From assembly GCA_016550395.1 (NCBI GenBank), contig JABXGY010000213.1, positions 1-14,851 on the forward strand: a DNA stretch of 14,851 bases, given 5' to 3'. Positions 1 through 6,827 of the stretch are shown here, in pieces (within the stretch, counting starts at the first letter, position 1; every line of letters starts with the position of its first letter). Origin of the DNA: an archaeon. GTDB lineage: Archaea > Asgardarchaeota > Hermodarchaeia > Hermodarchaeales > Hermodarchaeaceae. A model generated the notes under the pieces. The model ran no database searches. It saw nothing but the letters and a program-made list of their open reading frames with translations, and had not been told where the DNA came from. Position numbers and translations under genes: made by a program.

Positions 1-1044
1 CCCATAATTAGCATGACATCGCAATGTTCGACCCTCCGAGCCGTAATAGGGACAATGGCTACACAAGATACGATTTTCCCAAACCTGAAGAAAAAAAATC
101 GCATATATAATCCACACTATGAGGAAGATCCACAGACCTGCAAGTACCAGTCCTAATACTACCGGTATTAGAATGACCAAGAATCCAAAGGCAAACATCA
201 GCAGCGGTTTTCGATTAAAAATCCGCAAGAGCTGCCCATTAGATTCTTTCGTACCAATCCACACAATCGCAATAAGGAATAGAAAGGCAACTGTCCCTAA
301 CAATCCTGCCTCAGGACCCATAATCCCGCCAGTCAAAATCTCTGAACCTATACTTTGATACTGGAACAGTCCGGATCCTCTAATCCCTACAATATGATAT
401 AACACCATATTCCAACCAAAATGAAGACCAATGGGTAACCAGAGATTACGTGTCCGAGCAAACGCTATGCCAAACAAGATACCAGCTAAGATGACATTGC
501 TAAACATAATGATTGCTAACATAAGCGGAAGCGAATAATAGACCATACTAGGGACATGAAATATAGCAAACATGACCGCTGAAATCAAGATTGCAAAGGG
601 CATCGTCAAGCGGGTAGCAAGATTTTGTTGAATATATCCTCTACTTACCAACTCCTCTCCAACTGCAACCAATGCCTGATTTATCGCATAAACGGCAAGA
701 GCTCCAGCAATCAGCCATAATGTCTGGTCAAGAAAAACTGGGATGAGTATGACCCAGCCTAAGAGCACTTCAAGCCAGACGATGAGCCAAAGAACAATTC
801 CAGTGAGAAGAATACCAAGGAGTAATTCCAACCACCATCGTGATTCTAATCGAAATCCCAACTCTTCAGGAAGCTGCCGATCAACATAAATCCAGAATAA
901 AAGCACGAGGAGAATACTAACATAATAGTAGATGGCTCCCACAATATCAATAAAATATGTCAAAGCGGTGAGTACAATAGTAATGGCGAACATGAACACA
1001 GCTGTAATCCATCGTGGAATTCGATGGTATGTTGACTCGGACAT
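1..1044 (-). CDS. CPBP/CAAX-protease-like intramembrane metalloprotease with Cys-containing C-terminal extension (3' end cut by window)
   Basis: I read this by translating the reverse strand from the ATG at 1044-1042; the frame stays open to base 1, giving 348 residues with no stop. The CPBP (Abi/Rce1-type) signature is clear: E130-E131 with R135 in a GEELVSRGYIQ stretch, H163 in AIFHVPS, and H208 and N212 in GLHFGWN. These are the expected metal and catalytic positions of the family. Several hydrophobic segments flank them (about 12-32, 36-53, 72-104, 108-128, 150-162, 172-195), so it is a multi-pass membrane protein. Family roles include prenyl-protein processing and peptide or bacteriocin-related proteolysis; the substrate here is unknown. 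After the protease core come two more membrane segments (about 245-260 and 283-325) and then a Cys motif C328-x2-C331-x11-C343 that ordinary CPBP proteins lack. An in-frame TGA 48-50 bases upstream excludes a long N-terminal extension. It is divergent from the kor operon. Confidence 0.85.
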   Translation of the reverse strand, partial: MSESTYHRIPRWITAVFMFAITIVLTALTYFIDIVGAIYYYVSILLVLLFWIYVDRQLPEELGFRLESRWWLELLLGILLTGIVLWLIVWLEVLLGWVILIPVFLDQTLWLIAGALAVYAINQALVAVGEELVSRGYIQQNLATRLTMPFAILISAVMFAIFHVPSMVYYSLPLMLAIIMFSNVILAGILFGIAFARTRNLWLPIGLHFGWNMVLYHIVGIRGSGLFQYQSIGSEILTGGIMGPEAGLLGTVAFLFLIAIVWIGTKESNGQLLRIFNRKPLLMFAFGFLVILIPVVLGLVLAGLWIFLIVWIIYAIFFLQVWENRILCSHCPYYGSEGRTLRCHANYG

Positions 1045-1067
1045 GGTAAAAACGTCAGTATCGTCTT

Positions 1068-1081
1068 TCCATAAAACTTTA
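1068..1081. promoter_or_regulatory. Possible TATA-like box between CPBP gene and kor operon
   Basis: The 98-base divergent gap holds an A/T-rich stretch, ATAAAACTTTA at 1071-1081. Read on the minus strand it lies about 25-35 bases before the CPBP ATG, which would suit a leaderless or short-leader transcript. Read on the plus strand it would place a start near 1095-1100, ahead of the korD ribosome-binding site at 1128-1134. The match to a BRE/TATA pair is weak, so this is a suggestion only. Confidence 0.3.
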
Positions 1082-1127
1082 GGTAATCATACAAATTCAT
1101 CGACGCGAATCAAGACCTACGTGACCT

Positions 1128-1134
1128 GAGGAGG
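1128..1134 (+). promoter_or_regulatory. Strong Shine-Dalgarno that points to a non-standard korD start
   Basis: GAGGAGG at 1128-1134 is the best ribosome-binding site in the region. It lies 8 bases before the ATT at 1143, which is in frame with the ferredoxin subunit. It lies only 1 base before an ATG at 1136 that opens an 11-codon frame ending in TGA at 1169-1171. The spacing therefore favours initiation at ATT 1143, or else an indel in the sequence. Confidence 0.6.
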
Positions 1135-1142
1135 AATGAAGA

Positions 1143-1391
1143 ATTCCACGGAGCATAAAACTCAGTGTTGATAAAACCCTTTGCAAAGGCTGTGGTATAT
1201 GTATTCTCTTTTGCCCGGCGAAGGTCTTGGAAGAGGATACTCCAACGCCGTGGGGAGGTCATAGTCCACATCTTTGTGAAGGTGGCGATACGAAATGCAT
1301 GCTAGTTCGTGGAAAGACGGGTGTGGCGTGCCGATTATGTGAGAAACGATGTCCGGATGTCGCAATTATGGTTGAGGTGGAAGAAGAATGA
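1143..1391 (+). CDS. korD: 2-oxoacid:ferredoxin oxidoreductase delta (ferredoxin) subunit, unusual start
   Basis: A small iron-sulfur protein of about 82 residues that passes electrons from the Kor complex to ferredoxin. The first cluster motif is complete: C14-x2-C17-x2-C20-x3-C24-P. The second is C63-x2-C66-x3-C70-P, with Gly60 where the first Cys is expected; C45 and C52 lie between the motifs and could substitute. The stop overlaps the korA start (ATGA at 1388-1391), and korA, korB and korG follow, which fixes the identity. No ATG, GTG or TTG occurs in frame between the upstream TGA (1137-1139) and the first cluster; the first in-frame Met codon is at 1299, inside the protein. I chose ATT 1143 because a strong ribosome-binding site sits 8 bases before it; ATA at 1155 is another option. 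Dropping one A from the AAAA at 1157-1160 would instead join the ATG at 1136 to this frame, so a sequencing indel or frameshift is possible. Confidence 0.8.
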   Translation: MPRSIKLSVDKTLCKGCGICILFCPAKVLEEDTPTPWGGHSPHLCEGGDTKCMLVRGKTGVACRLCEKRCPDVAIMVEVEEE

Positions 1392-2524
1392 AGGCTGGAT
1401 TATATTTTGTTGATGGAGGGATTGCTTGCGCTGAAGGCGCCATCTATGCTGGCTGTCGATTTTTTGCTGGATATCCGATTACACCTGCAACAAGTATAGT
1501 TGAACAAATGGCACTACGGCTTCCACAGGTTAAGGGTTATTATGTACAAATGGAAGATGAACTCGCATCGATGGCTGCAATCATAGGAGCATCTTGGTCT
1601 GGTGGGAAAACGATGACGGCCACTTCAGGCCCAGGATTCAGCCTTATGCAAGAAAATCTAGGATATGCGTATCTTACAGAAACTCCTGTTGTGGTAGTTG
1701 ATGCTCAGCGATCTGGACCAAGTACAGGTCAGGCTACGATGCCAGGACAACAAGATGTCATGCAAGCTCGATATGGTACTCACGGTGATATTGCGCCTAT
1801 TGCTTTCTGCCCGTGGTCTGTTCAAGAGATGTTTGATTTCACAATTCACGCTTTCAACTATGCTGAGAAGTTTCGGACACCGACTTTGGTCATGGCAGAT
1901 GGTGAGATTTGTTACATGCGTGAACCCCTAACAATTCCAAAATCCAGTGCATTTCCTGTTCTTAATCGAAATCGATTTACCAAATCTCATCCTCGCCCCG
2001 AGGAAATCTTCTTGCGGTACGAAATGCCTCGATTTGGCGATGGACACAATCTCCTAGTTACGGGATCCGCACACCGTCCGAATGGTGTTCGTGATTATAC
2101 TCCTACCTTTCATCGTGCAACGATTGAATGGATTTTCAAGAAGAGCCAACAGGCAGGTCAGGCTCTATTTGAAGAAAAATTGGATCTTGAGGCTAGCCAT
2201 CTTGATTCTGCTGAATCAGTTGTGGTAAGCTTTGGGGCTGCTGCTCGTCCGGCTTATCATGCGGTTCAAACTGCTCAAAAGAATGGTGTGAATGTCGGAT
2301 TTGTCCGATTGAAAACATTGTGGCCGTTTCCTGAAGCTCATCTAAAGGCCTTATTGAAGGATATTCAGCGAATCTTTGTCGTGGAGATGAATATGGGCAT
2401 GATGGTTCATGAGGTCGCTCGAATTGCCTGTCAAGCTGATGTCATAAGTATCCCAAAGGTGGCGGGAGAAGTACACGATGCTAAGGAAATCCTGAAAGCG
2501 GTAATGGAGGCTGATGCAGTTTGA
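1388..2524 (+). CDS. korA: 2-oxoglutarate:ferredoxin oxidoreductase subunit alpha
   Basis: Alpha subunit (378 aa, normal length for KorA) of the thiamine-pyrophosphate-dependent complex that converts 2-oxoglutarate and CoA to succinyl-CoA and CO2 while reducing ferredoxin. Family motifs are plain: GYPITPATSIVEQ at 28-40, QMEDELASM at 54-62 with the conserved acidic residues, TATSGPGFSLMQEN at 77-90, and GPSTGQAT at 110-117. The C-terminal transketolase-like domain begins near 270 and contains the LKTLWPFP segment. The start ATG overlaps the korD stop (ATGA), with GAGGTGG about 7 bases upstream. The stop overlaps the korB start by 4 bases, so korD-A-B are translationally coupled. The closely related 2-oxoisovalerate enzyme (Vor) shares this subunit plan, so substrate specificity is inferred from overall resemblance. 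Confidence 0.93.
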   Translation: MKAGLYFVDGGIACAEGAIYAGCRFFAGYPITPATSIVEQMALRLPQVKGYYVQMEDELASMAAIIGASWSGGKTMTATSGPGFSLMQENLGYAYLTETPVVVVDAQRSGPSTGQATMPGQQDVMQARYGTHGDIAPIAFCPWSVQEMFDFTIHAFNYAEKFRTPTLVMADGEICYMREPLTIPKSSAFPVLNRNRFTKSHPRPEEIFLRYEMPRFGDGHNLLVTGSAHRPNGVRDYTPTFHRATIEWIFKKSQQAGQALFEEKLDLEASHLDSAESVVVSFGAAARPAYHAVQTAQKNGVNVGFVRLKTLWPFPEAHLKALLKDIQRIFVVEMNMGMMVHEVARIACQADVISIPKVAGEVHDAKEILKAVMEADAV

Positions 2525-3423
2525 ACAAATCTGAAAACAAGTTAGGAAAACCTCAGGAATATTATCGCGAACGATATCTGCGAAATTTACCGACTGCCTT
2601 TTGTGCAGGTTGTGGAAATGGCACAATTCTCAACTGTTTTGTAAGAGCTGTCGATGCTCTCATCCAAGATAAACAATTACAACACCAAAACTTACTCAGT
2701 GTCTCAGGGATTGGTTGTTCAGCATGGATACCCAGTCCGCACTTTAAGGGTGACACCCTCCACACTACACATGGCCGTGCAATTGCTTTTGCTACTGGAG
2801 CAAAAATCATGAATCCAAAATTGCAGGTCACTGTCTTCACTGGAGATGGGGATGGGGCAGCCATTGGGGGCAATCACCTCATCCATGCTGCCCGACGTAA
2901 TATCCCGATGACTGTCATATTGGTAAATAATCTCAATTATGGAATGACTGGTGGTCAATCAGCTCCTACTACCCCTCTTCATGTCCAAACTTCAACCTAT
3001 CCTAAAAACCCTGAAACTCCCTTTGATCTATCACAACTAATGCTGGGAGCTGGAGCCACTTATGTAGCCCGTTGGACAACCTATTACGTCAATGAAATTG
3101 TTGACACTCTCAAGGAAGCCATGATCCACCCAGGCTTTTCTTTCATCGAAATTATTTCTCAATGTCCAACCTATGCCGCACGGTTTCTCACTGAATTCCA
3201 AACTAGTCTTACTCCCAAAGAACAGGAACAATTCCGACGTCAGCCTGGTGCATGGATGTTGAAGGCTTTAAAAGGGAAAAAAACTGGCGTAGCAAACGGG
3301 CATCCACGATATCAAATAACCTTACAGGAAAAACCCATTGATCTCGGGGTCTTCAAACAAGAAAGGCGTCCTACACTAATTGATTACCTTCAAGGGCTTT
3401 GGAATAACAAAGGTGATGCGTAA
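2521..3423 (+). CDS. korB: 2-oxoglutarate:ferredoxin oxidoreductase subunit beta (TTG start)
   Basis: Beta subunit, 300 aa, which binds thiamine pyrophosphate and the [4Fe-4S] cluster nearest the active site. Cluster ligands are visible as C28 and C31 (FCAGCGNG), C66 (SGIGCSAW) and C215 (SQCPTYAAR). The TPP/Mg motif runs from GDGD at 108-111 to NNLNYGMTGGQ at 136-146. It starts at TTG 2521, sharing TTGA with the korA stop (2521-2524); GGAGG at 2506-2510 sits 10 bases before it and supports that start. The protein ends with the usual basic tail seen in archaeal KorB. korG follows with no gap. Confidence 0.94.
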   Translation: MNKSENKLGKPQEYYRERYLRNLPTAFCAGCGNGTILNCFVRAVDALIQDKQLQHQNLLSVSGIGCSAWIPSPHFKGDTLHTTHGRAIAFATGAKIMNPKLQVTVFTGDGDGAAIGGNHLIHAARRNIPMTVILVNNLNYGMTGGQSAPTTPLHVQTSTYPKNPETPFDLSQLMLGAGATYVARWTTYYVNEIVDTLKEAMIHPGFSFIEIISQCPTYAARFLTEFQTSLTPKEQEQFRRQPGAWMLKALKGKKTGVANGHPRYQITLQEKPIDLGVFKQERRPTLIDYLQGLWNNKGDA

Positions 3424-3999
3424 ATGCATTTGACAATCCGCCTCGCAGGGTATGGAGGCTATGGTGTAGTTACCGCTGGCCGAATATTAGGACTTAGTTT
3501 TACCAAGAAAGGATTCCAAGTACTTCAAACTGAATCACATGGTGCTGCGGCTCGTGGAGGTGCATGTACTGCAGATCTTACCATATCTTCTGACCCTATC
3601 TACGAGTTAAACTTCGATAAACCCAATGTTCTCATCGCGTTATCAACCCCAGCTTTCAAGAAGTGTTGTGCCATCAGTCCAGATTTGAGTAGTGACCTAC
3701 TGATACTCGAGGCTGATATTCTCGGTGAACCAACTGTTCAACTGGGGCTCGCAGATCTTCCAGACCAAAACCTGATGAAAATCTATCAAGTTCGAATTCG
3801 CAGAATCGCTGAAGAACTAGGTCATGTCCGCTATATTGGGATAGCTTCGCTTGGCGCTCTTGCTGCCGTTGACGACCGCATCGACCTTAAGTTGCTTCGG
3901 GATACGGTAACAAAAGATGACAAACTCCGGCGATTCAAGACAACGAATTTACAAGCATTAAAAAGAGGTGCTACCTCCATAAGCCCTCTGAAGTTTTGA
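3424..3999 (+). CDS. korG: 2-oxoglutarate:ferredoxin oxidoreductase subunit gamma
   Basis: Gamma subunit of the Kor complex, 191 aa, a normal length. It carries the glycine-rich opening LAGYGGYGVVTAGRILG (residues 7-23) and the SHGAAARGG segment typical of the family (about 39-47). The ATG follows the korB stop directly, with AAGGTGAT a few bases upstream as ribosome-binding site, so the subunit is made in step with KorA and KorB. It is the last gene of the kor operon. The next gene starts 54 bases on and is unrelated in function, though it may be read through, as I see no clear T-rich terminator. Confidence 0.92.
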   Translation: MHLTIRLAGYGGYGVVTAGRILGLSFTKKGFQVLQTESHGAAARGGACTADLTISSDPIYELNFDKPNVLIALSTPAFKKCCAISPDLSSDLLILEADILGEPTVQLGLADLPDQNLMKIYQVRIRRIAEELGHVRYIGIASLGALAAVDDRIDLKLLRDTVTKDDKLRRFKTTNLQALKRGATSISPLKF

Positions 4000-4053
4000 G
4001 CTAAAGACCTACAAAATGCCAACTGATAAGTTGCACGAAAAAGGCGATTTGGG

Positions 4054-5007
4054 ATGAGTAAATCACGGATCCTGAATCATCTGAGTTTAATTATCGCAGC
4101 AGTCTGTTTTGGAACCATCCCCGTTTTTACTTTTTATCTCAGTCTTATGGGTGTTCCATCATTACAGCAATCACTTTTCCGCGCTATCTTTACGGTACTT
4201 TATCTCTTCATTGCCTTGGGTATAGCCTATTCGTATCGCACAGTCATGATAAAACGAGAACATCTTAGTCACTTCATTATTTATGGGCTAATTGGCATCG
4301 CCCTCTCTATCATCGTTTACATCACAGCAATAGCAATTGGGACGCCTGTCATTGTGGCTGTTTCGCTTACTTACCTTTATCCTGCAATCACGCTTATTCT
4401 GAGTCGTATTTTTTTGAAAGAGCAGTTTACGAAAATTCGACTTGTTGCTGTCCCTTTATCGATTGCTGGTGCAGTGATAGTCTCGCTGCCCCTAACTCCC
4501 TATTTAGCTCCCATTCCTTTAGCTGGTGTCATCTTGGCAATATCAAATGCAATTTTTGCAGCCTGTTATGTGGTGTTAGGACGGAAATGGGGTGGTCATG
4601 AAGGTTATCGACCGATTGTAACGACATTTTGGGGGTACTTCTTTGCAATGTTATGGATAGGACCTGTCATAGTCATTCTAAGTTTTTTTATTACTGATCC
4701 TAGAATTATTGGCTTTCAACTCATACTTCATCCGGTAGTGTGGTTACTCCTTCTGGGTTTTGCGCTAATTGGAACCGCAATTCCTTATACGCTAACAAAT
4801 ATTGGTGTTGAACAAATCGATGCTTCAGCCGCCTCTATCATTCTTTTACTTGATCCAATTAGTGCAGTTATATTTGGCATCTTCTTCATGGCACAACCTG
4901 TTGTTTTTTGGCAAGCTATTGGCGCGGGACTTATTCTCCTAGCAACAATTTTGATTGCTCTAGAACCACGGCTCCAGAGACGGAACAAACTGGAAAATGG
5001 AATGTAG
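4054..5007 (+). CDS. EamA/DMT-superfamily transporter (10 membrane segments)
   Basis: A hydrophobic 317-aa protein with the drug/metabolite transporter plan: two EamA repeats (about residues 8-148 and 157-302), each with five predicted membrane helices, and a short basic C-terminal tail. Helix ends such as SLTYLYPAITLILSRIFL in the first half and SAASIILLLDPISAVIFG in the second are typical of EamA repeats. Members export or import small metabolites, amino acids or nucleotide sugars; nothing in the sequence tells which. AAGGCG at 4041-4046 precedes the ATG by about 7 bases. It lies 54 bases after korG and 69 bases before the HypE-like gene on the same strand, so cotranscription is possible but not shown. 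Confidence 0.88.
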   Translation: MSKSRILNHLSLIIAAVCFGTIPVFTFYLSLMGVPSLQQSLFRAIFTVLYLFIALGIAYSYRTVMIKREHLSHFIIYGLIGIALSIIVYITAIAIGTPVIVAVSLTYLYPAITLILSRIFLKEQFTKIRLVAVPLSIAGAVIVSLPLTPYLAPIPLAGVILAISNAIFAACYVVLGRKWGGHEGYRPIVTTFWGYFFAMLWIGPVIVILSFFITDPRIIGFQLILHPVVWLLLLGFALIGTAIPYTLTNIGVEQIDASAASIILLLDPISAVIFGIFFMAQPVVFWQAIGAGLILLATILIALEPRLQRRNKLENGM

Positions 5008-5076
5008 CAAATCACTCATTGCAACCGCATGCATTATAACAAGAAAATGTGTTGTTCCTGTAGGGGTTGCCTTGTA

Positions 5077-6063
5077 ATGTCTCTTCCTAAAGGAAAACTC
5101 AATTTAACTGAACTTAAACGTCTTGTTTTTCCTCTCTTACCTCGTGTTCAAGAATCTGGAACATTAACTTTAGACTATGGTACCACTACGGTTCATGGTA
5201 ACTTAGTCGTTTCTACTGACCCGGTTATAGGTGTTCCACAGCAATTCTATGGATTTTTCGCCGTACACTATTCTGCAACTGATGTGGCTATGGCTGGGGC
5301 AACACCTCAGTATCTTGCTTTGGGAATTTACTATCCGCCAGATACGGAAGAGACCTGGCTTACCGACACTTTGAAACAACTCGGTCAAGAAGCAGAACAT
5401 CTTAATCTACAAATCATTGGTGGACACACCGGAGGTTATGATGGCCTGCAAGTACCATTTATCGCAACTACATGTTTTGGCATGTTAGCTGGTGCTCCTC
5501 TCCAATTACCCAAAATAACATCAGGCGATGTTATCATTGCTGTTGGTCCAATTGGACGAGAAACCCTCTGGTTTATAGCAAATGTTGAACCCTCACACAT
5601 TGATTCAATTCTTCCTCGTTCAAAACGAGAATCGATAGCGAAAGATTTGTCCTTATTTTCTGTGGTGCCCATAGTACAATCCCTACCCAAAGACCAAATA
5701 TTATTGATGCATGATTTAGCGGAGGGAGGACTGGGGTTGGCACTAATGGAACTATTCACGGCTACAGGACGAGGAATCAAACTTCAGTATGAGAACGTTC
5801 CCTGGGATGAACTGGGTATTCGACTCTTCAATTATCTTAACTGGGATCCTTTCTTTTGCTCTTCTTTCGGAAGCTTTCTTGTCATTACCAAACCCGAATC
5901 AGCTGATGAAATCATCAAAGAGTTAAAGGGATCAGGTAGGAAATCAGATATCATCGGAACATTTACTCGAAAAAAACGAATCATAATTGAATACCCAGAT
6001 CAGTCAAAGCCCTTAGAACCTGGTATAGATCCTTATCAACGATTTACATCAAAACTACCCTAA
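5077..6063 (+). CDS. AIR-synthase-superfamily protein, HypE-like, function unknown
   Basis: A 328-aa protein of the PurM/ThiL/HypE/SelD ATP-binding superfamily. The N-terminal AIRS domain spans about 25-145 and the C-terminal domain about 155-290. Visible motifs are STDP (46-49), the SATDVAMAGATP segment, GGHT (115-118) and HDLAEGGLG (212-220). The GGHT and HDLAEGG forms are closer to HypE than to ThiL, which has GGDT. True HypE ends in a short tail with a terminal Cys that receives the carbamoyl group; this protein ends in a PYQRFTSKLP tail with no Cys, so hydrogenase maturation is unlikely. No hyp or hydrogenase genes are nearby. I chose ATG 5077 because an AGGGGT precedes it by about 9 bases and the family start follows; an in-frame ATG at 5029 would add a Cys-rich 16-residue leader that looks spurious. 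Substrate unknown. Confidence 0.8.
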   Translation: MSLPKGKLNLTELKRLVFPLLPRVQESGTLTLDYGTTTVHGNLVVSTDPVIGVPQQFYGFFAVHYSATDVAMAGATPQYLALGIYYPPDTEETWLTDTLKQLGQEAEHLNLQIIGGHTGGYDGLQVPFIATTCFGMLAGAPLQLPKITSGDVIIAVGPIGRETLWFIANVEPSHIDSILPRSKRESIAKDLSLFSVVPIVQSLPKDQILLMHDLAEGGLGLALMELFTATGRGIKLQYENVPWDELGIRLFNYLNWDPFFCSSFGSFLVITKPESADEIIKELKGSGRKSDIIGTFTRKKRIIIEYPDQSKPLEPGIDPYQRFTSKLP

Positions 6064-6079
6064 AGTCATATGACTTTTT
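6062..6079. terminator. 16-bp perfect palindrome plus T-run at a convergent gene junction
   Basis: AAAGTCATATGACTTT at 6062-6077 is identical to its reverse complement and is followed by TT, giving five T in a row at 6075-6079. It covers most of the TAA of the upstream plus-strand gene (6061-6063) and all of the TGA of the minus-strand gene (6066-6068), whose coding ends are only 2 bases apart. The symmetry would give the same structure to both transcripts, so a bidirectional terminator is plausible; the hairpin is short with an A/T core. Confidence 0.4.
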
Positions 6080-6827
6080 GCGCACGCATCACCAGAAACG
6101 CCCCTAGAGCACGCAATAACCACCGGTTACTCAGTTTTTTTTCAATTATTGCACAGCTTTCTAAAAGCCGTGAAGGTGTAAAACTAGGAGCATAAACGGC
6201 ACCTCGATATTGAATCTGGAAAAACCCATTTTGGTAAAGTGCACGAGCTACCTGCCAGGCACTGGGAAACCACGCAAAGCGAAAAACATCGGGTTTAACG
6301 AAACTTCGTATTCGACGTTCTGAAGCCCAGAGATTAGGAGAAGATAGAACTCCGAGGAGTAGCCATCCATTTGTACTGAGAGACCTGCAAATTTCGCGTA
6401 GGAATTGATTAGCATTAGAGACAAACTCCAGAACAGTCATGCTAAATGTAAAATCCGCAACTTCTTCTCGGAAAGGTAATTCCTCGCCATCAGCAAGAAC
6501 AAGATGCAAACTAGTTAACTGGCGACTTTTTTGATAAACGACACCTAACATTTCCCAGGCGACATCAATTCCAACAATTTGACTAGATTCTGATGAAAGT
6601 AGAGCTAGTGACATCCCAGTTCCTATGCCAATATCGAAAATTACCCCTTGCAATCGACTAGGAAGCAGAGCCTTTATGGTTGCAGATTCTACAGCCCAAA
6701 CATACTTACCTACTGGGGTTTGATACCATGCATCATAAAAAGGAGCAAGTGCCCCAAAGGCGTCACTTACAGCCTGTTTATGTTTGGAATTTGTTATTGG
6801 CTTAGTCAACAAGAAATCATCACTCAT
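6066..6827 (-). CDS. Class I SAM-dependent methyltransferase (Methyltransf_11/UbiE-like)
   Basis: A 253-aa soluble methyltransferase. The Rossmann-fold motifs are in order: motif I FDIGIGTGMS at 64-73, the acidic residue of strand 2 in VGIDVAWEML (D88), the adenine-contact segment LADGEELPF at 111-119, and a hydrophobic strand-4 region FTFSMTVLEFV near 124-134. The N-terminal FGALAPFYDAWYQTPVG pattern is common in small-molecule methyltransferases of this class. The acceptor substrate cannot be read from sequence. Its ATG lies inside the end of the upstream ThiN gene: the two overlap by 8 bases (6820-6827), so they are translationally coupled and probably one operon read leftward from the promoter region near 7384-7420. 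It converges with the HypE-like gene at a palindrome. Confidence 0.88.
   Translation of the reverse strand: MSDDFLLTKPITNSKHKQAVSDAFGALAPFYDAWYQTPVGKYVWAVESATIKALLPSRLQGVIFDIGIGTGMSLALLSSESSQIVGIDVAWEMLGVVYQKSRQLTSLHLVLADGEELPFREEVADFTFSMTVLEFVSNANQFLREICRSLSTNGWLLLGVLSSPNLWASERRIRSFVKPDVFRFAWFPSAWQVARALYQNGFFQIQYRGAVYAPSFTPSRLLESCAIIEKKLSNRWLLRALGAFLVMRAQKVI

Noticed and set aside
119..358. Plus-strand open frame of 79 codons, and another at 932-1129
   Set aside because: Both lie opposite the CPBP protease gene, which shows clear catalytic motifs; their translations are Pro/Lys/Asn-rich with no recognisable pattern.
1136..1171. ATG-started 11-codon frame as a separate leader peptide before korD
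   Set aside because: Its ribosome-binding site is only 1 base away, too close, and its length and content suggest nothing; kept only as part of the frameshift alternative.
1162..1365. Minus-strand open frame of 67 codons
   Set aside because: It is antisense to korD, whose Cys motifs are unmistakable.
5029..5076. Cys-rich N-terminal leader (MCCSCRGC) of the HypE-like protein
   Set aside because: The family start and a better ribosome-binding site occur at ATG 5077; the Cys-rich stretch is probably untranslated leader.
5077..6063. Assignment as thiamine-monophosphate kinase (ThiL), tempting because of the nearby ThiN
   Set aside because: The motif is GGHT and not GGDT, and the HDLAEGG region is HypE-like.
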